Part shown: positions 34,741 through 44,880 of the stretch, piece by piece | Numbering within the stretch: position 1 is the first letter of the stretch | Layout of the letters: each line of letters starts with the position of its first letter | Source: Trogon surrucura | Taxonomy: Eukaryota; Chordata; Aves; Trogoniformes; Trogonidae | Assembly (NCBI GenBank): GCA_020746105.1 | Contig: CM036617.1 | Span: 144,068,518-144,132,517, forward strand | Direction of reading: 5' to 3' | DNA length: 64,000 nt | Position numbers and translations under genes: made by a program | The notes under the pieces: model-generated | What the model was told of the DNA's origin: nothing | The model's input: the letters and a program-made list of their open reading frames with translations, nothing else | Database searches by the model: none

Positions 34741-36607
34741 GTAAGTATATTGCCTGAGTCATACTTCTGGCTTTCAATTTACAAAGTTCATGCAGGACCA
34801 CGAGTAACCTCATAGGTATCTGAAACAAAAAGTGTTGGACAATATAAAGTTTTCAGAATTACTTCAGGGGGAGGAAAACGTTGGCTTTTGAACTTATGAG
34901 ATTACTGTGCACACAAAGGAGACTTACTCTAAGGACACCTCATCTTGCAGTGTGTTGAATATTAACTTAAGACAGTGCAGAGCCAAAATGTGTCATGGTG
35001 TATGTCTTACTTGACAAAGAAAGACGCATTTCCATGTCCTGGTGAAAGAACTTCTGGGAAAGCTAGACATGGCTAAAATAAAGGTGTGTGTACAGGGGAA
35101 GGCAACATCGTTATCCAGACTCTCCTTCTGCTAAAAATACAAGTACCTTGTCCCTATGAAAATTTTATAGGAAGAAGGATAATTATTGTGGGATAGTCAT
35201 CTTTCTAGGCAACACTATCTCTTAATTAATGAAATGGAAGTTCTTAGCATTTGTTTGCAGAAAAGCTTTTATCAATCCTAGGAAGATGCTCAGAAATTAT
35301 AGTAAACCTGTCTGATCTCTCACAAGTGAACTGCTCTGAGAAAGGAATTATGTAGATGTTATAAGTGCTTCAGTTCCTTCATCTCAGGCAAAATGCCAAA
35401 AGTTTTGAGCATATATGATACTTCTTGTTTTTAAAGATATTAACATAAGCTTGTTACATGTTTTCTAGCAGGGGTCAGTTATGAGTTCTATCCTAGGATT
35501 TATCTTGAATTTCCAGTACATTAAAAATATTAATTTGATTTTTCCCTGGTGAAGACATGACTGTAAGAAAGGATGTGACTAATAAAGAAATGCTTATGAA
35601 CTGTCTAGACACAGGAAATATATCAAAACTGCCTTACACAGTCTACCTTGGTCAGCTGGTCAGGACACAAAATGGCTTTAGCTAGATCAGATAGTAAATA
35701 TAACCTGGTGGCTTTGAAGTTGGCAGCCTAATTAAGATAAAAACAACTATCAAAAGCAAACTTGAAAAACTTTCTTAATACAAAAAAAAAAATCAGATTC
35801 TTGTTGCTTCTTCATATGAATTGTCCAGGTCTCTGGGCTCCCAAAAGCAGACAGGTGCATGTAGATAAGTGCTGGGGCGGCTAATCTTGAATTTCAGACA
35901 TGTCAGGTTTCGTTATTTTTTTGGTGCTAAACTTAAAGCACAATTTCTATTCTGGCTAAAACACTTTTGGAAGAAAAGAAGCCAGGTTCCAGTCCATATA
36001 AAAATGAACCACGCTTTCAAGTGGTAGCCTTGAAGGGGGTTTTGTGTTACCTCTTCTGTCGGCCAGAAAGAAGGGGTTTTAGAAGACACTTGCAATGTGG
36101 TAACCATTGTCTCATGGAGCAGGCTGATGAGTATCCCATGGTGCCTCCTGTGGAAATGTTCTACCTCTGGTGTCCAGCACCCACACTCTGAACTCCTCTG
36201 CTGCCTCACTGGCAGTAATGTGCCTTCCTTGGCTTCTTACCAACTCCCAACATAGTTCACAAATCCATGGGGTTGAAGAATCAAGGATCTTTCCTAGTTG
36301 AGAGAACACAGGTTCTTGCAGCACACCTGTAATATTTCAGACGTTATTCAGAGAGTTACTGCAGGAGGCTCTTTTCCCCAAGCGGGGTGTCTGTCACGCA
36401 CCTAGAGATTGCGGGAACTGATGTCTCGCAGTTTGCAAGGAAATCAGAGTTCTTAGGATCAAAAACCTCAGCCCAAATGCTATTAGTATTGTGAGTACTT
36501 TGATTTGTTGTTCTTTGTTGTTGTGTTTATTATTACGTCTACCTTGGAAATGACTCTTGAAGGAAGATTCATGGCTAAGGTCACTGTTAGTAGCAGAAGG
36601 ACAGAAG

Positions 36608-36921
36608 TTCAAATGTACTAGGTCAGGCCAAAAATCTATCCAACCTCCTTTATTATGCAGCCAAAAATAGAAGTCAGGGAAGAATTTAAGTAAGTATATA
36701 TCAAAATTCCCTAAACTGTCCTAGCCTCAAACAACTTGGACACCTTGAGCTGTGAGTGGCACCTTTTTGTGTTTGATAGGGCTCAATAGTTTTCTCCTCT
36801 ATGAATTTGTCCAGTCCTTCTTCTAGTCCACGTAAGTTTGTAGTATTCACCATATCCAGTGGCAAGGAGTTTCAGTAATGCTAAATGCAGGTTGTGTAAA
36901 GAACTACTGTTTTAATATTTG
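36608..36921 (-). mobile_element. Ancient CR1-group LINE 3' remnant
   Basis: On the minus strand it keeps the plan of an older amniote CR1 end: TGGAACTCCTTGCC-like sequence (here GAAACTCCTTGCCACTGG), then GAAGGACTGGACAAATTCAT, and a terminal block GGTTGGATAGATTTTTGGCC plus TGACCTAGT. It is strongly diverged from the young CR1 copies and has no open frame of note. Family placement is from memory of such repeats and is less certain than for the other CR1s. Confidence 0.62.
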
Positions 36922-37908
36922 AACTTGCCAGCTGACAGAATATGTGAATGATTATCATAGATTAAGGGTTTTTTTTAATTTAGTTAGTTTTCATCAGTGT
37001 CTCGTTTGGATGCTTTTAAGCACACATAAAGGTGGCAATAAAAGTGTAGGCACTTGTCTTATAATGAACTGATCTGCATAGAGACCTTCTGCATTTCTAG
37101 TCTATGTATTGTGGTAAAAACCCTACTGCTAAACTAGCAGTTCCCATAACACGACTCTTCTAGTATTGCTTAGCACTTGGAAACAAACAGACAAAATTCT
37201 GACCAGATTAAAAAGTGCCAGCTGATTAAGCTGGTTGAAGTATGTCACTCTCTCCCCTGCAGATGCACAGTTAAAGAGTGTGCAAGTCCAGGTCCATAGG
37301 ATCAGAGCTTCCTCAGAGAGGAAGTCTGAGGCTTCCTCTGGTGTGCTTGGCAGGCTCATCGGTTTCAGCAGACTTATCCTTCACGATTTAGAAACCTCTG
37401 CTTTTGCTTTCCTTTCTTATTTTTACTATCCCGGTTTTACTCCTATGACTTCCTATCAGTTGGGATTTAGGCTTTGTCCTCAGAGTCCCTACATGTTCCT
37501 CTGCACCAGGATTCTTGGCTTTTTTTTTTTGTGATCCTCCAACTGATGTTTTTGTTTTAATGTGCGGTACTTTGTTTTTCTTGTCCAACTCTTAGATGTT
37601 TTTCAGTAGACATCATATTAAGGATTGAAATAAAAACAATTAAAAATGTATGGAAGTCAGAGGGTCCTTTGCCAGGCTTGCACAGCTGTATACATACCCT
37701 TCCAGCTGCTCCAGTTGCAGTGAATTGTAGGCGAGACAACCAAAATTTAAAACCATTCAATTGCTTCCTATCTAAACGTTTTTCTATAATTAAGGCTGCT
37801 TGTTCTACTTTTTCACAACTTCCTCTAGTTTCACAAGCCTGAAAAGTATTAAGTCGCTTTCAGTGACTTCATGGTATCACTTAGCTCAGAGATATAGAGC
37901 AATGTTGA

Positions 37909-38089
37909 GGGCCGGTTTAGCTCAGTGGGTTGAACGTGGTGCTTGAAACACCAAAGGTCGCGGGTTCGATTCCCGTTTGGTTCTCACGTGTTGCCTGACC
38001 TAGTCGAGAGGTGGCGTCCCTGCTCACAACAGGGAGGTTGGATTAAAATGATCTCTGAGGTCCCTTCCAACCCAGGCCATTCTATGATG
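37909..38089 (+). mobile_element. tRNA-Ile-derived SINE with a CR1 tail (TguSINE1-like)
   Basis: Head 37910-37984 resembles tRNA-Ile(AAU): GGCCGG start, A box TAGCTCAGTGG (37918-37928) and a perfect B box GGTTCGATTCC (37963-37973). The acceptor stem no longer pairs and the anticodon loop is CTTGAAA, so it is not a working tRNA. The tail 37985-38089 is a CR1 3' end (GGGAGGTTGGATTAAAATGA, GGTCCCTTCCAACCC, ATTCTATGATGAA), close to the CR1 ending at 40636. A possible 6-base target duplication AATGTT flanks it (37901-37906 and 38090-38095). SINEs built this way are known from passerine birds. Confidence 0.85.
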
Positions 38090-39229
38090 AATGTTTCCAC
38101 ATTTTGGTTTGCACATCAGTGCCAAGAATGGTCTGTGAATTATGCTGTGGTTACCTTGATATTTTATCACTTTGGTCTTCTCTTTCGTGGGAACGATGAC
38201 TAAGCTGAAGAGGATGGGAGATGACCTTGCCCAATAGCAATCATCTTTCCTTCCCCACATATTTGCACTTGTGAATATCAAGAAATATTATCCAGTTCAC
38301 TGTCTCACTTGTTACTAGTGCTCTGTACTCACCCCTGTAACAATAAGTCTGGAAAGGGCTGTTTCCCACATTTGAGGATATTCTTGGGAATGCAGACCTC
38401 AGGGATGAGTGCTCTGTTTTGAAATTCATTGAACTTATTTATGGACTTCACAGCTCTATGGGATTGGGGCCAGAGAGCTCAGCTTTTTGCAGCTATGAAT
38501 CTTGAGATATTCCAGATTGTGACCACATCTATTTCTCTGTCATTTAGTAGTATGCAATACTGGTGCCTTAAATTTTAGACTGTCCTTTAGAAGATGAGAA
38601 TTTATTTTAACATTTTATTTTTAATTTTACAAACGCACTATGTATATCTAATAATATTAAACTAGTAAAGGAACAACATCCCTGTGGGAAGGGAGGAATT
38701 GTTTTAAAGTTTTGGAGTTGTGGATAAAATAAGTAGAATATTCCATGCTTTTCTAGCTTGGAACAAATATTGTTAATTCCTGCTGTGCCATGACCATCTG
38801 TGCTCAAAGCTCTTTCTAAAATAATTTTGTAGGTCATGAAAACTAAAGGCTTTGACATTTAAAGAAAAGCTAAGGGGACTTCTTTGTCAACTATGCTACT
38901 CATGCACGCTGTAGGATGGCTAACAATAGATGCAGCAGCAGATACTTCATTCTGCTGTAACAAAACAACTCTTGTTCTAGACAATTATCTTTCACTTGGA
39001 ATTTCAGAGTCTATTTCTTACACTGTTGCTAATTTAAACTTTATCACGCTCATTGAGTCCTTAACACACTGCATTCTATTATTTAATTATCCAAGGCTAA
39101 TTTGAGTAGCACTGCTGTCAGGGTCACTTTACTTGCTAGCTGTGGGATTGGCTGCAGATGAGATTTGCATTTTTCTCCTCTCCACCCATGTTCTTTTCAA
39201 TTGTTAAATATTCATATCTCTCTATCTAG

Positions 39230-39407
39230 CCTGGTGATAAATGGACCTTACGGGACCAGTGCCACACTGTGACATGCTTTCCAGGAGATTACACAGTTCT
39301 GGAGAGTCACCAAATTAACTGTGAGAGGATGCCAAAACCGGTATGTCACAGCAATCTTCCTGCCATTAAGATTGAAGAAACTTGTGGCTGCCGATGGATG
39401 TGTCCAT
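39230..39407 (+). CDS. VWF: VWF exon 34: D4N region of D4
   Basis: Phase 0 start: [18 protein letters not shown], ending [12 protein letters not shown] plus one base (donor GTGAGT, acceptor TATCTAG). It aligns with human [16 protein letters not shown]...[13 protein letters not shown], with all six cysteines seen in the human segment. D4 is part of the stem between A3 and the C modules. 178 bases. Confidence 0.96.
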
Positions 39408-40075
39408 GTGAGTATCTGCCTTTGCATATATCGAAAATATAATGCTGAACAAATCTACTCAGTCATTGTACACATCAAAGATGACTGAGGTGGGAGAAAC
39501 TGATGCTGTACACTGGTTGTGAAGAGAGTGAGTCTCACAAATGCCTGAAATATGTGATGCTATTTGCGGGTTCAGGGCCACTGTGAGTTTATTTTTCCCA
39601 TTAGCATAGCTACAGAGTTTTATCAGAGAATCTCACACTCAGTTTCCAAAACTGTGTGAACTTGGAAAGAGGATGTATGGAAGAAAATAGATACTTACCT
39701 CTGCAAGCTGTAAGTGATATATTCTTGGTCTACCTCTAGGCTTAAGAGTTTGACCTGACATCAATCAAGCACATGTATTACAGAAACAACAAAAAAGAGT
39801 GCTTCCTGCCTCCATAAAATCTCACGCTGAGTATCTGAGCAGAAATGATGAACAATATATGATATCCTCTGCTGAACTGGCTGTTTTAGGAACAATTTCT
39901 TCAAGGCACTACTTGGAATACCTTAGCATGATTTTGATCTCAGAACTGGTAGACATCCAAAATTTTAATACTCTAATTTGTAGCATTTCCTAAAAGTGCA
40001 TTTGGTTATCCTAACTCTTTAAAGCAAACATTTCTCTTTTTATGTAAGTATTTCAAAAAGTTAAAAAAGTTTTAT

Positions 40076-40636
40076 TTGAATACTGCATCCAGTTCTGGTG
40101 TCCCCACGAAAAGAGAGACATAGATCTGTCAGAGCTGTCCATGGCAGGGGTATTGGAACTAGATGATCTTTAAGGTCCCTTACAACTCTGAAAATTCTAT
40201 GATTCTATGTTCAGAGGAGGGCTACAAACATGATCCAGGGGCTGGAGCACCTCTGCTACGAGGACAGGCTGCGGGAGCTGGGATTGTTCAGTCTTGAAAA
40301 GAGAAGACTTTGGGGGGACCTAATAGCTGCCTTCCAATACCTGAAGGGATCCTACAGGAAGGCCTGGGAGGGACTTTTTACAAGAGTGTCCACTGATAGG
40401 ACAAGGGGAAATGGGTTTAAGTTGAGGGAGAATAGATTTAGATTAGATCTTAGGAAGAGATTCTTCAGTACGAGGGTGGCAAGACTTTGGAATAAATTGT
40501 CAGGAGAAGTTGTGGATGCCCCATCCCTGAAGGTCTTCAAGATCTAGTAGAGAGGTGTCCCTGCCCATGGCGGGGAGGTTGGATTAGATGATCTCTAAGG
40601 TTCCTTTTGAGCCTAGGCCATTCTATGATTCTGTGA
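40076..40636 (+). mobile_element. CR1 LINE fragment interrupted by a nested CR1
   Basis: Starts GAATACTGCATCCAGTTCTGG and reaches GACATAGATCTGT, is broken at about 40134-40209, then resumes TTCAGAGGAGGGC, GGAGCACCTCTGCTACGAGG, GAGCTGGGATTGTTCAG and ends GTTGGATTAGATGATCTCTAAGG, ATTCTATGATTCTGTGAA. The ORF2 end is still open for 105 codons from 40230 and reads like the conserved CR1 C-terminus ([20 protein letters not shown]). Its 3' end is the type shared with the SINE tail at 37985-38089. Confidence 0.93.
40134..40209 (+). mobile_element. Short CR1 3' end nested in another CR1
   Basis: CCATGGCAGGGGTATTGGAA, CTAGATGATCTTTAAGG, TCCCTTACAACTCTG and ATTCTATGATTCTATG form a complete CR1 terminal piece of about 76 bases in the same orientation as the host element, which continues on both sides. 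Confidence 0.85.
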
Positions 40637-40804
40637 ATAATTATAAATAGTTTATAATGTTTAAAAGATACACTTAGTGATATCTACCCATAACAAATGA
40701 AACCACAATAATTTTCTTCATCCTAAGTACCTTGATAGCAATATGAAGGCATTACTTTTGGCATTCAAAACGTGTCTCAAAGAATTTCTGAAAGGATGAA
40801 ATCA

Positions 40805-40970
40805 AAATTCTGGAACAGACTGCCCAGAGAGGTTGTGGAGTCTCCTTCTCTGGAGACATTCAAAACCCACCCGGATGCATTTTTGTAGGTGATCCTGCTC
40901 TGTCAGGGGGATTGGACTAGATGATCTTTTGAGGTCTCTTCCAACCTCTAACATTCTGTGATTCCGTGAA
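40805..40970 (+). mobile_element. CR1 LINE 3' end
   Basis: CTGGAACAGACTGCCCAGAG, GGTTGTGGAGTCTCCTTCTC, GGGGGATTGGACTAGATGAT, GGTCTCTTCCAACCTC and terminal ATTCTGTGATTCCGTGA. 5'-truncated, non-coding, 168 bases after the previous CR1. Confidence 0.92.
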
Positions 40971-42767
40971 AATTACTATTTGTACCATTAACTGATTGTC
41001 ATGAAAAGACCTATAGTTAACTTGAGATTGCTACTGCTTAACATGAGCTAACAATTGTTTAACTCTTTAGGAATTTAATGAACCATGATACACAAAATTT
41101 AGTATTTTTTTTTCCCAAGGTGGTACAGCTTGTGAAAGAAATGTAGGAAGTTTTCAGCGTTATAGGAGAGGGTAAGAAAAATCCCCAAACCCATGCAGTT
41201 GATCAAAGTCCCATGGGTGAAGCACCTTTGTTTCAACGATGACTTGATGAAACTGAGGTGATGCCGTGTCAATTAAAGCAACATCCACAGCAGGGGGGAA
41301 TGCTGGTTCTGATGCCACATGCGCTGAAGTCAGAGCCAAAACTCACAGCAATCTGTAGACTTTAGAGGTGGGCATAGGAAAGTAGGTGCTTGGTAGGAGG
41401 CCAGTGTGCTTCAGCATCTCTTTGTTTTTATGGATGGAGGCTGTTTTGGCAATCTGTGCTGCAGGAGCATGGCAGTGTGTGCTTAATTGACTCATGATTC
41501 AGCAAAGTAATATTCAGCTATTTAGAGAACTAAAGCTCTTAAGCGATAGCTTGATGACATGGATGGTGTGGTAAATGCTTTTGCAAAGGACAGGCACTTG
41601 AAAAAAAGTGTTCTTATCTCATAACTGAGTTCAGAGAATAGACTAGGAGTTACATCGTAAAGGTGGTTGCTTGCTGAACTAGTCACAAATTTTATAACAA
41701 CATTAATTTGCAATGTGTGATTCATGGCTGTTAGGTGGTTTTGGACTAGAATACCTATAAGAAATTTAAAAGGATTCCCATTATCCTTGGAATTTTTCTA
41801 GATGTTCATGAATAAAAAAAGGTTGAGAAACAATGTTTTATTGCCAACTTGTTTCATCGTTTTTTATACATGAACTCTATAAGCAAGTACAATAAAATAC
41901 CTGAGGACGCTCCAGTGTTCAAAGGGATCTCTGTCTTGACAATTCAGTGCTTGAGAGTGCCCAAATTTGGAGGTCAGTGAACAGGGATACAGATTATTCT
42001 CAAATCTCACTTAGAAGCCAAGTAACTGAATTATTATCAGGGAAAAATTTCTTCTTATGTGTTTAGGCAACATTACTTTTATTTTTTTAATGTTTTTAAG
42101 CAATGGATTTGAAAATACATGAGTCAGAAGCATCCTTTTGCTGAGGTTTTGTTTTAGTAATTGTGAAATTATAATCCTCGTTTTCTAGTTTAAGACAAGG
42201 AAGTGTTTACAACTCAATGCTCAGGGCACTGAGCTGTCAGCTGACCATTGGTTTATCCTGTGCACATTATTTCTCTGCCCTTTTCCCTGTCTCCCATCTG
42301 GAAAAAAAAAAGGCCCCCTGATATTGAGTTGATATGTTTGATAATAATGAAACAGTGTTATTTTGTTTCGAATGCGATACTGTACAGAATAAAATGCAAT
42401 GCCATAACGAAAGGCAAGGCAAAAATTTCTACAAATAGGGAAGGAATTTTCCCTGCTTTTATTTCTTATATAAAATTTGTTAATAAATCACATTCCACGT
42501 GAGTAAATTTCATGGAGAGGGATTTTCTAGGAATTTATCTCCATCTTTTGTAGTACTAATTGCTCCATACAAAGGTACTTCAGAAAAACCATATGATAAA
42601 GTATTTACCAAAGTTTCTTGTCAGTGCAGCATTTGCTGTTCATTAGCTTCCTAGTTGTCTTGATTAATTGCTTCCACATGCCCATAATGACTGTGAAGAA
42701 ATAGTCTAATTTGAACAAAAGTGAATGCCTATATAGCTTTTTTCTTTCCCCTCCTGTTGATTTGCAG

Positions 42768-42988
42768 GTGTCTGTATAGGAAGTTCATCTCGACATATTG
42801 TCACTTTTGATGGGCTGAATTTTAAACTGACTGGCAACTGCTCCTACACCTTGTTTCAAGACATGCAGAATGATGTCGAAGTGCTCCTCCATGAAGGACC
42901 GTGCAGAGCAACACCGAAGATGAACTGTATGGACTCCATTGAAGTGAAACATCGTGGCGTATCTGTTCAGCTCTTCAGTGACATGGCA
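42768..42988 (+). CDS. VWF: VWF exon 35: VWD4 domain of D4
   Basis: Completes a Cys codon, then reads [33 protein letters not shown] and [21 protein letters not shown]. It matches human [26 protein letters not shown]...MKSIEVKHSALSVELHSDME. The change S to N in LTGNCS makes an N-C-S sequon (42836-42844). 221 bases, ends in phase 0 with donor GTAAGC. Confidence 0.97.
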
Positions 42989-43994
42989 GTAAGCTAAATG
43001 CACTGCAGTGGTCTATGCATTGTCTGCTCATGCTATAGAATTCAGGTTACAAGGACAGATCTATTGCCTTTTTCCAGCTTCTTCTGTTCCCCTTGAAGCC
43101 TATTCTCAGGCTTCTGAGCAACTGCCGTGTCTCAATTTCATGATACAATCTATGTTCACATAACAAGTCAGACACCTTTCTCCTCTTGTTCTTACTGTAG
43201 TGCTGGTGTGACAATGTCAAGAACACGGGATTTGGCAATGTCAACGTCTCTCTACCACTTCTGCCAGAAAGGCAGGGATTATGGACAGGACATACTGCAT
43301 TCAGAATGTCCTCTTTTGGCAGAGATCCTTTACACAATGTTATTCTTTGGTGCATGGGAGAACAGTCTATTCTTTACAAATCTATGCATGACTGCCTAGT
43401 TGAAGAGCTAGGACGTTGGTTCCTACCTTGTGTGCAGATGGGCCTTAACATTAGAAGAAAGGCCAGCTTAGTATGTATTACACCTATTTTATAGGCAGAG
43501 AAATATTCAAATTCAATGAGACACATTTTTTCAGTCTCTGGATACCTCGGATGTACAGGAGTTGGCTAGCCTGCAAAGGTGTTGCAAAGTAGGATGGACC
43601 AAAATACCTGCACCCAGTTCTGCATGGTGATGGACAATCTTGACTTTTACTGAAGTTTGCTGATAATCAGGGCCTGTAGGCAACATTTTAATTTCATGGT
43701 GTTAGATTGCTTATCTGTAAATATATGAGGCTGAAGGAATGCACTTTAATGGGAAAATGTTCAAGTTCTTCATATAATTCACAGAATGAAGATCAATTAG
43801 TTCTGTATATTTTCAAACTCAATAGAAAGTTTCAGCTTGCAAAATTCATTCTTATGTCCAGATTCAGTTGGATCTTCAAGTACTTGTGTAGTCGAAATGT
43901 GTTTCAACTGTAAGATTGAGTTTCAACTGTAAGACTGAGTTGATTTTAACTGCTTGCTAGAACTGATGTGCTGATCTTGCCTTTCTGAAAACAG
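42989..43994 (+). other. VWF: Intron 35
   Basis: 1.0 kb with a 19-base tandem duplication (43902-43939). Nothing else is recognised. Confidence 0.85.
43902..43939. repeat. 19-base tandem duplication
   Basis: TTTCAACTGTAAGATTGAG is followed directly by the same unit with one T to C change. Confidence 0.9.
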
Positions 43995-44187
43995 GTGGCA
44001 GTTAATGGTGACAGGGTTCATATCCCCTATTCTGGCAGTTTGTTTGAAGTGGCTGTGTATGGAGCAATAATGCACGAAATTAAATTCACCCATCTTGGAC
44101 ATAATCTCACATTTACTCCAAGAAACAATGAATTTATTCTTAAACTTAATTCAAAGAGCTTTTCTTCAGGGACACGAGGGCTTTGTG
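43995..44187 (+). CDS. VWF: VWF exon 36: VWD4 domain of D4
   Basis: Reads V-A-V-N-G-D-R-V-H-I-P-Y, then [32 protein letters not shown] and T-R-G-L-C plus one base. It matches human VTVNGRLVSVPY...[27 protein letters not shown]. GHNLT (44103-44111) is a sequon that human lacks. Donor GTAAGT. 193 bases, phase 0 to 1. Confidence 0.97.
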
Positions 44188-44538
44188 GTAAGTTTGAAAG
44201 CTACTAGTTTTAACATCTTCTGACCTGGGCTTGAACTGTTATGCATGTTATTGTAATTTGTGTGGCCCTAAACCTGTAAACTCTCTAGCTGAACTGATCA
44301 CGTGTTGTTGGCCCATTGCTTATTTATGTAGGTTTTCTACTATAGCCTGTAATAAGGAAACGGCAAACAAGACCCAGAACTTTTACACCTCTGTTGATAA
44401 TAGCTATAAGGAATATTCCCCTTGGCATTCATGGAGTGGCCTCAGCCAGCTCTGTCTGTTCCATGCCTCTTTTCTCTAGGTTTATTTTACTGCTGACTAT
44501 ATTCAGACTTTTTCTTTTTCTTTTACTCACCCTCCTAG
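44188..44538 (+). other. VWF: Intron 36
   Basis: 351 bases with a pyrimidine-rich 3' end leading to CCTCCTAG; nothing else is recognised. Confidence 0.88.
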
Positions 44539-44880
44539 GTGTGTGTGACCAGAACCACGTCAATGACTTCACCTTGCATGATGGCTCTGTCACTCCTGAG
44601 AGCAGCGTGTTCATCCAAAACTGGATAGTGGAAGAACCGGGGAAGATCTGTGAAATCCAGAGAGAAGACAGATGCTCTGAGAATGCAAAGAGCCTCTGCC
44701 GCCTTCTGCTCTCCGATCGGTTTGCAGAGTGCCACAGGGTAATCTCCCCCAACATGTTCTACGAGGCCTGCACAGAGAGCAGCTGCTATGAAGATGAAGC
44801 CTGCGAGATGATAACTTCCTACGTGCACATCTGCAGGGAAAATGAGGTCTGCGTGGACTGGAGAACACCTGAGTTTTGCC
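44539..44880 (+). CDS. VWF: VWF exon 37: end of VWD4 and C8-4 module
   Basis: Completes the Gly of the CGVC motif (L-C-G-V-C-D-Q-N, human L-C-G-I-C-D-E-N), then NDFTLHDGSVTPESS, a C8 module with regularly spaced cysteines (RFAECHRVISPNMFYEAC, DEACEMITSYVHICREN) and VCVDWRTPEFC. VCVDWRTPEFC is almost identical to human. The D4 motif thus has Val where human has Ile. 342 bases, donor GTAAGG. Confidence 0.97.

Larger units (their letters stand above)
34741..39229 (+). other. VWF: Intron 33
   Basis: 4.5 kb. It contains an old reverse CR1-like remnant (36608-36921) and a tRNA-derived SINE (37909-38089). The rest is AT-rich, with nothing else recognised. Confidence 0.83.
39408..42767 (+). other. 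VWF: Intron 34
   Basis: 3.4 kb. A forward CR1 interrupted by another CR1 (40076-40636) and a third CR1 end (40805-40970) lie in the first half. An open frame at 40230-40547 is CR1 ORF2 remnant. Nothing is recognised in the second half. Confidence 0.85.

Noticed and set aside
37910-37984. tRNA-Ile gene
   Set aside because: The acceptor stem does not pair, the anticodon loop is changed, and a CR1 tail is fused to it: this is a SINE head.
40230-40547. 105-codon frame in intron 34
   Set aside because: It reads as the CR1 reverse transcriptase C-terminus and is truncated.
44429-44868. Minus-strand frames over exon 37
   Set aside because: They are shadows of the GC-richer coding exon on the other strand.
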